Shown: piece after piece, positions 9,753 through 16,369 of the stretch
Position numbering within the stretch: position 1 is the first letter of the stretch
How the letters are laid out: each line of letters begins with the position of its first letter
Origin: Lachnospiraceae bacterium
GTDB lineage: Bacteria; Bacillota_A; Clostridia; Lachnospirales; Lachnospiraceae
Length of the DNA: 24,849 nt
Reading direction: 5' to 3'
Assembly (NCBI GenBank): GCA_017996675.1
Contig: JAGOGN010000005.1
Coordinates: forward strand, 1 to 24,849
Program-made: the position numbers and the translations under genes
The notes under the pieces: generated by a model
What the model saw: only the letters and a program-made list of their open reading frames with translations
The model's database searches: none
Told to the model about the DNA's origin: nothing

Positions 9753-9781
9753 GAAGTTGCACAGTAAAACTATGCAACTTC
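9753..9781 (-). terminator. Hairpin between 6S-like RNA and yihY (terminator or attenuator)
   Basis: On the minus strand GAAGTTGCATAG and CTGTGCAACTTC form a 12-bp stem (one wobble) with a 5-base loop, followed by TTTCTTTC. It ends 29 bases before the yihY start, so it should limit read-through from the upstream RNA gene. Confidence 0.7.
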
Positions 9782-9800
9782 AAATTTTCTTTTAAAACCC

Positions 9801-9971
9801 AAAATGCCGTTCCAGCGATTTTGACTCCTAGCAACGCTAGGTGGGTATCCGCAACAGCACTTACTGTCTTCCACTACAAAGGAGGCTTGACATCATTGCT
9901 GCAATAATAAGAGTCCCATAAAAGTAAATGTAGGTTCAAAATAGCCGGTAGTCGTGCACCTCAGGATTTCT
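9801..9971 (-). ncRNA. ssrS: 6S RNA (SsrS-like), regulator of sigma-A RNA polymerase
   Basis: A non-coding stretch of about 150-171 nt lies behind a near-consensus promoter. The ends can close: TCCTGAGGTG at the 5' side (9957-9966) faces CACCT (9839-9843) and AGGA (9826-9829), with a CCTAGC-GTT-GCTAGG hairpin in the 3' side. Two long unpaired flanks then surround an apical helix whose tip is ATTG-CAG-CAAT (about 9893-9906), with a small ACAG..CTGT hairpin (9854-9867) on the 3' side. This terminal stem, open bubble and apical hairpin plan is that of 6S RNA, which mimics an open promoter and sequesters RNA polymerase. The 5' CCTGAGGTG and internal TTGAACCTACA also match my memory of clostridial 6S. 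A weak hairpin (9801-9822) followed by T runs may form the 3' end. Another structured RNA remains possible; the ends are estimates. Confidence 0.72.
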
Positions 9972-9977
9972 ACTATT

Positions 9978-10005
9978 ATTATACCAAATCCACAGATTAT
10001 TGCAA
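9978..10005 (-). promoter_or_regulatory. Strong promoter of the 6S-like RNA
   Basis: TTGCAA (10000-10005), a 16-base spacer and a perfect TATAAT (9978-9983) with a TG extended -10. It is the best -10 element in this region and has no ORF or ribosome binding site behind it, which supports a stable RNA starting near 9971. Confidence 0.8.
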
Positions 10006-10057
10006 GTATTTTTTACTTCATTGCAAATATATTGCGGACTATAGCCCAATAATCAGT

Positions 10058-11743
10058 CTATTGACCAATTGTGCTAGCTTGGCAAACAACTTTTTCTAAT
10101 GCTTTCGCAGCATCTTCTGGAAGCTGATTATATCCTTCTTGATCTGTTGCTAATGACTGAACATAATCTAGTCTGTCCTGCATACGATTGCGCATATTTT
10201 CTACGTAAGAAGCGTCCTGTAACCGTGGAACAAATCCTTCCCATTCCATGATTTCAATATCAGTGAATGGACCCCATGGTTTAAAATCAGCTACATGGTC
10301 TACAATTTTCTCAATTACACCCAGTGTCACTTCTTTTGGAATTTTCTTACCCATAAAATCACCAGTATTAATAATATAACAATCTACATTCTTCTCTTCT
10401 ACTAACTTTTTGAATTTTAAATAATCATTTGCTAGTGGATAGGTACGGAATGGGTTTGCATATGGTTCTACAACCAATTTATTTGGATCTACTCCTTCTT
10501 TTAAACGTTCTGCACTAGAGCGTTTTGTTGCAAGAGTGGCTCCCATAACAGATGCCAGAGAAGCTCCTTTTAATTTCACTACTGGTGGAATGGTAGGATC
10601 TTTCATAATCCAAAAGATTGCATTCACTGGTGATTCTAATTTATCCACACGGTTTGGTGACCATAATTTTGATTTGATTGCACGACCATTTCCATTACGG
10701 ATATCTTCGGTAACCAATACCACTTTACCATCTTCATCAACGGTAGCCGCACAGTTTTGTGCAGTAAGAAGATATTTATTATCTTCACAGTCAACTGGAT
10801 AATCAGCAGTTTTATCAAAATAAGTTGGTTCTAATGCTACAGATGAACAGGTATCTGTGTTAATCACAAATGCATCATCATGCAGTACTTTAATTGCTTT
10901 ATATTTTCCATCATGTCTTGCGTGTGTAATGGTAGACTTACCAGATCCAGACAAACCAAATACAGCTGCAACATATTTTTGATCGTCATCTAAGGTATAT
11001 TCTTTTTGTCCACCATGGCAAGATGCATATCCATTACGATTTGCAATCGCCCATGCAATTGTTAAGGTTCCTTTTTTATGTTCCCCGAAATATTTCATTC
11101 CAAGAATTGCTGCACAATTTTGTTCCGTATTAAAATAGCATAAACAGTTTGGATCACAAATATCTGTTTGAGTTGTTCCCTTCCATCCTGGATCGGATAC
11201 AATATAAATATCTGCTTCATTTTCATATTTGTTTGAGTTCTTGTACATATTAATATATTCTTCTGTCTGATATTGGAAATTCAACATCCAGGAATACATA
11301 ATATTCTCTTCCCCTTCCGGAATCAGTAAATGTGCTTTTACCATAAATTCCGGATCCAGACCGATCACTACTTCTGCATGATAGAGTTTCTTCCATCTCA
11401 TATCATAAACAGCATCCATTAAAATTTTATCTAATTTCTCTGTATCAACGCCTGGCTGTCCTGTTATTCTTCTTGCTGGAGCATATCTTCCTACAATCGA
11501 TCCATCATTGAATAGTAATACTTTCGCATCAGCTTCCAGTCCAAACTCTTCTCCTTTGTAAACTGGCATGTCTGTAACGATCGTTCCTGGTGAATTCTTT
11601 GCCAAATTATAAGCCTGCGACAGCGAAGAAATTCTCGTAACATTATTTCCGTAAAACGCTGTTTCGATCATTGATCTTGTTTTGGTAAAGCCCACCTTTC
11701 CTGGTCCTATTTCTGACCGCTTGTAGTTTGCTTGTGTAGACAT
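10058..11743 (-). CDS. pckA: Phosphoenolpyruvate carboxykinase (ATP type), divergent clostridial form
   Basis: 561 aa. It interconverts oxaloacetate plus ATP with PEP, CO2 and ADP. Visible are the kinase-1a P-loop GLSGSGKST (residues 263-271), the conserved basic pair YAPARRITG near 88-95 in the substrate site, and a C-terminal half with YANPFRTYPL and the DCYIINTGDFMGKKIP stretch. The usual GDDEH-type kinase-2 motif is altered to LHDDAF (288-292), so this is a distant branch of the ATP-PEPCK family. The ATG at 11743 has a GGGGGAAAG site upstream. The gene follows cdd by 19 bases with no terminator between, so the two are probably co-transcribed. It sits opposite citrate synthase, the other user of oxaloacetate here. 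No clear terminator with a T run follows. Confidence 0.93.
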   Translation of the reverse strand: MSTQANYKRSEIGPGKVGFTKTRSMIETAFYGNNVTRISSLSQAYNLAKNSPGTIVTDMPVYKGEEFGLEADAKVLLFNDGSIVGRYAPARRITGQPGVDTEKLDKILMDAVYDMRWKKLYHAEVVIGLDPEFMVKAHLLIPEGEENIMYSWMLNFQYQTEEYINMYKNSNKYENEADIYIVSDPGWKGTTQTDICDPNCLCYFNTEQNCAAILGMKYFGEHKKGTLTIAWAIANRNGYASCHGGQKEYTLDDDQKYVAAVFGLSGSGKSTITHARHDGKYKAIKVLHDDAFVINTDTCSSVALEPTYFDKTADYPVDCEDNKYLLTAQNCAATVDEDGKVVLVTEDIRNGNGRAIKSKLWSPNRVDKLESPVNAIFWIMKDPTIPPVVKLKGASLASVMGATLATKRSSAERLKEGVDPNKLVVEPYANPFRTYPLANDYLKFKKLVEEKNVDCYIINTGDFMGKKIPKEVTLGVIEKIVDHVADFKPWGPFTDIEIMEWEGFVPRLQDASYVENMRNRMQDRLDYVQSLATDQEGYNQLPEDAAKALEKVVCQASTIGQ

Positions 11744-11762
11744 TCTTCTTTCCCCCTAAATG

Positions 11763-12161
11763 CTATAAATTTTCTTTTGTAAATGAATATGGAAATAATT
11801 CTTCCAATGAGAGTACTTTATAATCCTCTGGACTTTTTGCAAGGATAACCTGAAACTCCTTCAAATCGCAAAACTCTGCCATAACCTGACGACATACCCC
11901 ACATGGTGCCAGATACTGATCTTGATCTCCACATACAACAATTGCTTCAAATTCTGTAACACCTTCCGAAATTGCCTTAAAAAATGCCGTTCTTTCCGCA
12001 CAATTCGTTGGTGTAAATGATGCATTTTCAATATTACAGCCTTTGAAAATCCGACCGTTCTTTGCTAGTAAAGCTGCTCCTACACGGAACTTTGAGTATG
12101 GTACATAAGCAAATTCTTTTGCAGCAAAAGCTTCCTGAATCAAATGTTCATATTTATTCAT
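11763..12161 (-). CDS. cdd: Cytidine deaminase
   Basis: 132 aa from the ATG at 12161, preceded by GAGGTG 5 bases upstream; the longer frame to 12203 lacks a ribosome binding site. The zinc-dependent deaminase motifs are intact: NCAERTAF with C54 (metal ligand) and E56 (proton shuttle), and PCGVCRQ with C87 and C90. The N-terminal YSKFRVGAALL segment also fits. It converts cytidine and deoxycytidine to uridine and deoxyuridine in pyrimidine salvage; the length fits the small homotetrameric type. It heads the cdd-pckA pair, although no functional link between the two products is obvious. Confidence 0.97.
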   Translation of the reverse strand: MNKYEHLIQEAFAAKEFAYVPYSKFRVGAALLAKNGRIFKGCNIENASFTPTNCAERTAFFKAISEGVTEFEAIVVCGDQDQYLAPCGVCRQVMAEFCDLKEFQVILAKSPEDYKVLSLEELFPYSFTKENL

Positions 12162-12183
12162 ATTATCACCTCTCAATCCATTT

Positions 12184-12201
12184 GCGTTATTATTGTAACG
12201 C
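12184..12201. promoter_or_regulatory. Perfect 6-bp inverted repeat in the cdd leader, possible operator
   Basis: GCGTTA and TAACGC flank a 6-base centre, 23-40 bases upstream of the cdd start. It is too weak and has no T run for a terminator, so an operator or leader hairpin is more likely. No regulator can be named. Confidence 0.35.
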
Positions 12202-12284
12202 ACTTTATAGAAAAAAGCTACCCATAGTTATACACAGTACTTTATTCCTAATTATGATTTTTTTGTAAATTTTTCTCCTCATTT

Positions 12285-12313
12285 TTGGTTTTGACATTCA
12301 ATTGTGTTATAAT
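12285..12313 (+). promoter_or_regulatory. Promoter of the citrate synthase gene
   Basis: TTGGTT (12285-12290), a 17-base spacer and TATAAT (12308-12313), with a TGT extended -10. A perfect TTGACA at 12291 is only 11 bases from the -10 and cannot serve as its -35. The gene's AGGAGG site follows about 25 bases later. Confidence 0.65.
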
Positions 12314-12348
12314 GCTCAAATAAACAAAATACTCGTCAGGAGGTAGCT

Positions 12349-13704
12349 ATGACAAATCGAACGCTCACGCCAGAAATTCAACGCTTATCACAAATTTGTT
12401 TGGATAAGATGCAAATTGATAATGAACTATACCAGAAATTTAATGTAAAAAGAGGACTGCGCGATCAAAGCGGAAGTGGTGTTCTTGTTGGCATAACTGA
12501 TATATCAGAAGTAAATTCCATGCGAACAATTGATGGCATTCGCTATCCAATGAATGGTGAACTCTTTTATCGCGGATATGATATTCATGATTTGATTTTT
12601 GGCGTTTCTTCCGAATCCTGTTGGGGATACGAAGAAACTTTGTACTTACTTTTATTTGGCAATCTCCCAACTCAGCCGGAACTGTTTGGTTTTATTGATC
12701 TCTTTTCTGGTTACCGGGAACTTCCTGCTACTTTTTTAAGAGATATCTTAATGATGGCTCCTAGTAAAGATTTAATGAATATGATGGCACGTAGTGTACT
12801 AACACTCTACTCTTATGATAGTTATGCCGATGATATCTCCATTCCGAATGTTCTACGACAGTGTTTACAACTTACCAGTGTATTTCCTCTTTTAGCTGTA
12901 TATGGACATCAGATTTTTAGACATATTCATGATGGCGAAAGTCTGGTCATTCATTCTCCATCCAACGCTCGTTCCACTGCTGAGAATATTTTGATGATGC
13001 TTCGTCCAGATTCTAGTTACACCCCAGCAGAAGCGAAACTATTAGACATTTGCCTTATTTTACACATGGAACATGGCGGTGGAAATAATTCTACCTTTAC
13101 TTCTCACTTACTATCTTCATCCGGTACCGATACCTATTCTACCATTGCTGCTTCTTTAGGCTCTCTGAAAGGAGTTCGCCATGGTGGTGCAAATATCAAA
13201 GTTGTTCAAATGATGCGGGATTTAAAAAACCATATTACGGATTGGAAAGATGAAGATGCGATTCGCACCTATTTAAGTAATGTTTTAAACAAAAATGCCT
13301 TCGATCACAGTGGTTTGATTTACGGCATGGGACACGCGGTTTATTCTCTTTCTGATCCAAGAGCAGAAATCTTAAAAGGATTCGCCGAGACTGTTTCCAA
13401 GGAAAAAAAGAGAACGAAGGAATTCGATTTGTACGAAACAGTATCCAGACTTGCCCCTCAGGTTATCCAGGGAGAGCGGAAGATCTTTAAAGGAGTAAGT
13501 CCCAATGTTGATTTTTACTCTGGCTTTGTATACGAACTCTTAGATTTACCTTCCCAGCTTTATACTCCAATTTTTGCGATTGCAAGAATGGCCGGCTGGA
13601 GTGCTCACCGAATCGAGGAACTCGCATCCAATAGTAAAATCATGAGACCAGCCTATATGAGTATGAGCGATCATAGAATCTATGCTCCGATTGAACAACG
13701 CTAA
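12349..13704 (+). CDS. Citrate synthase family protein
   Basis: 451 aa, at the long end of the family. It condenses acetyl-CoA and oxaloacetate to citrate. The catalytic triad regions are present in order: the MEHGGGNNSTF His, then RHGGAN, the GMGHAVYSLSDPRAEI segment, and the aspartate in NVDFYSGFVYELL; an RMAGWSAHRIEE segment closes the core. The N-terminal extension of about 60 residues precedes the DGIRYPMNGELFYRGYDIHDL segment typical of this superfamily. Methylcitrate synthase cannot be excluded, but no prp genes are nearby. The ATG at 12349 follows an AGGAGG site at 7 bases. It is divergent from cdd-pckA and ends in a strong terminator. Confidence 0.92.
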   Translation: MTNRTLTPEIQRLSQICLDKMQIDNELYQKFNVKRGLRDQSGSGVLVGITDISEVNSMRTIDGIRYPMNGELFYRGYDIHDLIFGVSSESCWGYEETLYLLLFGNLPTQPELFGFIDLFSGYRELPATFLRDILMMAPSKDLMNMMARSVLTLYSYDSYADDISIPNVLRQCLQLTSVFPLLAVYGHQIFRHIHDGESLVIHSPSNARSTAENILMMLRPDSSYTPAEAKLLDICLILHMEHGGGNNSTFTSHLLSSSGTDTYSTIAASLGSLKGVRHGGANIKVVQMMRDLKNHITDWKDEDAIRTYLSNVLNKNAFDHSGLIYGMGHAVYSLSDPRAEILKGFAETVSKEKKRTKEFDLYETVSRLAPQVIQGERKIFKGVSPNVDFYSGFVYELLDLPSQLYTPIFAIARMAGWSAHRIEELASNSKIMRPAYMSMSDHRIYAPIEQR

Positions 13705-13707
13705 AAC

Positions 13708-13756
13708 AAAAGCCTTCACAACGGTTTCTTACCAATTGTGAAGGCTTTTCTTTTCT
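13708..13756. terminator. Bidirectional terminator after citrate synthase
   Basis: Perfect 14-bp arms AAAAGCCTTCACAA and TTGTGAAGGCTTTT flank a 14-base loop; the plus strand continues with TTTTCTTTTCTT and the minus strand ends in TTTT. It serves both convergent genes (stops at 13704 and 13779). Confidence 0.9.
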
Positions 13757-13778
13757 TCGCTCATCTTACACTAATCCG

Positions 13779-14123
13779 TTATTTCATCTGACCAAGATAC
13801 TTCCCCTTAGCTCCTGCCAAAATAAAAAAGTAAGCCATGATCAACAGAATAAAGCAAGCGGTTATGCCAATACTTTTAGGCAGTGTATCCACAATCTCAC
13901 AGGATAAGCCATAAATTCCGAACAACACTACCACTACTCCAAAATAAATGGTCTTGCCAAACATATTCTTCGCAAATCCATCAATATCACTCTTTTCTGT
14001 TATTCGAACATTCTTTGACATCCACTTGGCCACTTTCTTACGATACTTTAACTGCACTGCAGATACAAACACGTATAATCCAATCACGATTACAGCTGCA
14101 TGCAAAATCATATTTCCTGTCAT
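13779..14123 (-). CDS. Small membrane protein of unknown function
   Basis: 114 aa with three hydrophobic segments (about residues 4-23, 57-76 and 82-104) separated by a basic linker containing KYRKKVAKWMSKNVR. I do not recognise the family; it resembles the many small uncharacterised three-helix proteins of Clostridia. The ATG at 14123 has GAGGAAGGGA upstream, and the gene has its own consensus promoter and shares the terminator at 13708-13756, so it is a monocistronic unit. An alternative start is Met5. Confidence 0.8.
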   Translation of the reverse strand: MTGNMILHAAVIVIGLYVFVSAVQLKYRKKVAKWMSKNVRITEKSDIDGFAKNMFGKTIYFGVVVVLFGIYGLSCEIVDTLPKSIGITACFILLIMAYFFILAGAKGKYLGQMK

Positions 14124-14152
14124 ATTCCCTTCCTCACTTTCCTACATTGTTC

Positions 14153-14181
14153 ATTATAGTATGTCACCTTACTTATTTCAA
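14153..14181 (-). promoter_or_regulatory. Promoter of the small membrane protein gene
   Basis: TTGAAA (14176-14181), a 17-base spacer and a perfect TATAAT (14153-14158) on the minus strand, back to back with the promoter of the CheY-like gene. Confidence 0.75.
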
Positions 14182-14212
14182 GTGCTAGTGAGTTAAGATT
14201 TACGATAAATAA

Positions 14213-14241
14213 TTGAACTTTTTTCCTTTTTGGTGTAATAT
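14213..14241 (+). promoter_or_regulatory. Promoter of the CheY-like / CheX-like / AP2 gene set
   Basis: TTGAAC (14213-14218), a 17-base spacer and TAATAT (14236-14241), 28 bases before the first ATG of the set. Confidence 0.55.
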
Positions 14242-14269
14242 TAAATAATAATGCAAAAGAGGTGCCGCT

Positions 14270-14650
14270 ATGGATAAGAAAGATCTAAAAATAATGATTA
14301 TCGATGATTCCATTCTAGCTAGGAAGCAGTTAAAAGATGTTTTATCAACAATGGGCTTTCAACATTTTTTTGAGGCGAATAACGGCGAAGATGCTGTTTC
14401 TCTCTACAAAGAAATCCAGCCAGACATTGCTTTCCTTGACATTGTAATGCCGAAAAAAGATGGCATTGCCGTTGTAAAAGAACTACACGACTTTGACAAA
14501 AATGCCTATATCGTCATGGTATCCTCTGTTGGAACACAGAAACAGTTGAAATCTGCAATCGAAGCAGGCGCCGTTGAGTTTGTTCAAAAACCTTTTAACG
14601 AAGCACAGATACAGGCGATCATACATGCAAGAATAGAGGGGAGAGACTAA
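14270..14650 (+). CDS. Stand-alone CheY-like response regulator receiver
   Basis: 126 aa, a receiver domain only. The phosphorylation site is intact: acidic pair D12-D13, phospho-acceptor D57 in FLDIVMPKKDG, a hydroxyl residue at S85/S86 and K107 in KPF. With no output domain it should act like CheY, by protein contact, or as a phosphate sink. The ATG has GAGGTG 6 bases upstream. Its stop overlaps the next start by one base (TAATG), so it is translationally coupled to a protein with a CheX/CheC-type phosphatase signature, which makes it the obvious candidate substrate. No histidine kinase is present in the window; the phosphate donor is unknown. Confidence 0.93.
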   Translation: MDKKDLKIMIIDDSILARKQLKDVLSTMGFQHFFEANNGEDAVSLYKEIQPDIAFLDIVMPKKDGIAVVKELHDFDKNAYIVMVSSVGTQKQLKSAIEAGAVEFVQKPFNEAQIQAIIHARIEGRD

Positions 14651-15540
14651 TGTTTACACAATTTTTTGGACACTATTTATTAGAGAAGAAAGTCATTACT
14701 CAGGATCAATTATTGCATGCATTGTCTGAACAAGCAAATACAAGGATCAAACTTGGAACACTTGCGATTCATGCAGGTTTGATGACTGCAAATGAGGTTG
14801 AACATGTAATCATCATGCAAACTCATAAAGATCAGCGTTTTGGTGATATTGCCATTGAAAAAGGCTATTTAACAAAAGAACAGGTTCATAGTCTCCTCGA
14901 ACGACAAAGCCCTGAATATTTGGTGCTTGGTCAGATTTTGGTGGAAGAAAATATTATCACTGCCAGTCAATTTGAACAGTTGCTCAGTGAATATCAAAGC
15001 GAGAACGAATTTTTTGAATTAGATTTGTTAGACGAACAGCGTGATAAGGTACTTCAACTCATTCACACCTTCTGCAAAGTGAATGAGCTTCCAGAAAAAG
15101 AACTCATTTCAGATTATTTGATGTTGTTGTTCAATAATCTGATTCGCTTTATTGGTGATGATTTTACGCCCCTTAGTATTATCACCCTCAATGAGTACCC
15201 TACCACTTTAGCAAGTTGTCAGGAAATCATAGGTTCTTTTTCACTAAAGACTATTATTGATGGAACACAGGAAAGTCTGATTCCTTTTGCTTCTCGTTAT
15301 GCAAAAGATACATTCCGTGAATTTGATGAATTAACAGAAGCATCTATTGATGAATTTATGAATCTGCACAATGGTCTGTTTTTGGTAAACATATCCAATA
15401 CAAGCAATATTGAACTCGATTTACTACCACCAGTGAAACATAATAACGAATTAGTTGACACTGGATCCAAGTCCTACGCATTACCAATTATGTACCCATT
15501 TGGAACGATTCACATTGTTCTTTCTATTTTAAGGAATTAA
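14650..15540 (+). CDS. MshEN-like repeat protein with a CheX/CheC-type phosphatase domain
   Basis: 296 aa. Residues 1-116 hold three or four repeats of about 30 residues in the style of the GspE/MshE N-terminal domain, with a small-hydrophobic-LG start, the pattern LV.. GLIT or YLT, then QV/QL and a Leu-rich end (KLGTLAIHAGLMT, RFGDIAIEKGYLT, VLGQILVEENIIT). In some families this domain binds cyclic-di-GMP. Residues about 145-296 form a second domain with E235-x2-N238-x22-P261, the catalytic signature of CheC/CheX/FliY CheY-P phosphatases; the usual Asp/Ser four residues before the Glu is A231. The best hypothesis is a phosphatase for the coupled receiver, possibly tuned by a second messenger. 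The domain match is by eye; binding of cyclic-di-GMP is inference. The start overlaps the upstream stop. Confidence 0.72.
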   Translation: MFTQFFGHYLLEKKVITQDQLLHALSEQANTRIKLGTLAIHAGLMTANEVEHVIIMQTHKDQRFGDIAIEKGYLTKEQVHSLLERQSPEYLVLGQILVEENIITASQFEQLLSEYQSENEFFELDLLDEQRDKVLQLIHTFCKVNELPEKELISDYLMLLFNNLIRFIGDDFTPLSIITLNEYPTTLASCQEIIGSFSLKTIIDGTQESLIPFASRYAKDTFREFDELTEASIDEFMNLHNGLFLVNISNTSNIELDLLPPVKHNNELVDTGSKSYALPIMYPFGTIHIVLSILRN

Positions 15541-15565
15541 GTATATTTTATAAATGAGGTTTTCT

Positions 15566-16369
15566 ATGTTGCCTGGGGTATTTCGTGCACAAAAAAAAGA
15601 CGGAACCATTTACTTCCGCTCTAGTTTTACTTTTAAAAATAAACATATCAGTTTAGGTAGCTATCTGAATGAATTACAGGCATCTCGAGCATATCGAGAA
15701 GCCTGTCTTATTATGTCCGATTGCACTTACACTCCAGACAGTGATTATCATTCTTTTTGTCTTCACTTTCCTAAAATCATATCCTTGCTGAATTTTCGCG
15801 ATCACGGAATTTATATGAAAAGTCCAATCTACTTACGAAAACATTACTTTCAGTATTTTTTATCTCCGCATCTGGATTATAAATTTGATCAAGAAGATTT
15901 ATTCTATTATTCAAATAAATCAATTCTCAAACGGAACGGACATTTATGTGTTTCCGATTATGGCATGCAGGTATCAATCCTCTCCCGCTATGGAATCAAA
16001 CCCTATGGGATCAAAGATCGTGATTATATTTTTAGAAACAACGACGACACTGACCTTAGACGTTCTAATATCCAGATCATCAACCACTATACTGGTGTAA
16101 CGCTTTTTTATTCTAGAACAGGGCAGCCACAATATCGTGCCTTTATTCACATCAGGGGCAATCACCAACTTGGCATCTACGAAACTGAAGAAACTGCAGC
16201 CATCGCTTATAACAAAGCCGTCGATCTATCAAAAGAACATGGTATCAATAAGAATTACAATATCAATTTTATTGATACGATTTCTTCCAAAGACTATGCC
16301 ACAATCTATACCAATATTCATCTCCCAGATAAGTTTCTTTCTTATCTGGCAAGTCTGCTTACGGACTAG
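15566..16369 (+). CDS. AP2-domain protein, derived from an HNH-AP2 homing endonuclease but lacking the HNH histidines
   Basis: 267 aa from ATG 15566. An in-frame ATG at 15554 lacks a ribosome binding site, while GAGG sits 6 bases before 15566. The N-terminus (about residues 3-46) has GVFRAQKKDGTIYFRSSF.. SLGSYLNELQASRAYREA, an AP2-like DNA-binding domain. A second (about 176-225) reads GVTLFYSRTGQPQYRAFIHI then LGIYETEETAAIAYNKAV. Between them, residues about 107-172 follow the layout of phage HNH homing endonucleases, ending DTDLRRSNIQI where the family has LDNRRSNLR. The expected VDHINGN reads YIFRNND and the earlier LHR histidine is SR, so nuclease activity is unlikely. It is probably a DNA-binding regulator, domesticated from a selfish element (inference). 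It lies 25 bases after the CheX-like gene and ends 11 bases inside the convergent ldt gene. Confidence 0.75.
   Translation: MLPGVFRAQKKDGTIYFRSSFTFKNKHISLGSYLNELQASRAYREACLIMSDCTYTPDSDYHSFCLHFPKIISLLNFRDHGIYMKSPIYLRKHYFQYFLSPHLDYKFDQEDLFYYSNKSILKRNGHLCVSDYGMQVSILSRYGIKPYGIKDRDYIFRNNDDTDLRRSNIQIINHYTGVTLFYSRTGQPQYRAFIHIRGNHQLGIYETEETAAIAYNKAVDLSKEHGINKNYNINFIDTISSKDYATIYTNIHLPDKFLSYLASLLTD
16325..16349. other. Perfect hairpin inside the end of the AP2 gene, just past the ldt stop
   Basis: CCAGATAAG and CTTATCTGG flank TTTCTTT. It lies in the last codons of the AP2 gene and 9 bases beyond the stop of the convergent L,D-transpeptidase gene. Neither strand has a T run after it, so it may be a 3' end-protecting structure or weak terminator for the minus-strand mRNA. 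Confidence 0.5.

Noticed and set aside
9724..9834. N-terminal extension of yihY
   Set aside because: It translates the hairpin region downstream of the 6S-like RNA; a ribosome binding site lies before the ATG at 9723.
10000..10026. TTGCAA inverted pair after pckA as a terminator
   Set aside because: The stem is short and interrupted, has no T tract, and one TTGCAA is better explained as the -35 of the 6S-like RNA promoter.
12291..12296. Perfect TTGACA as -35 of the citrate synthase promoter
   Set aside because: It is only 11 bases from the TATAAT; TTGGTT at 12285 gives the correct 17-base spacing.
15566..16369. Active mobile element or homing endonuclease
   Set aside because: Both HNH histidines are missing and there is no intron, inverted repeat or target duplication around the gene.
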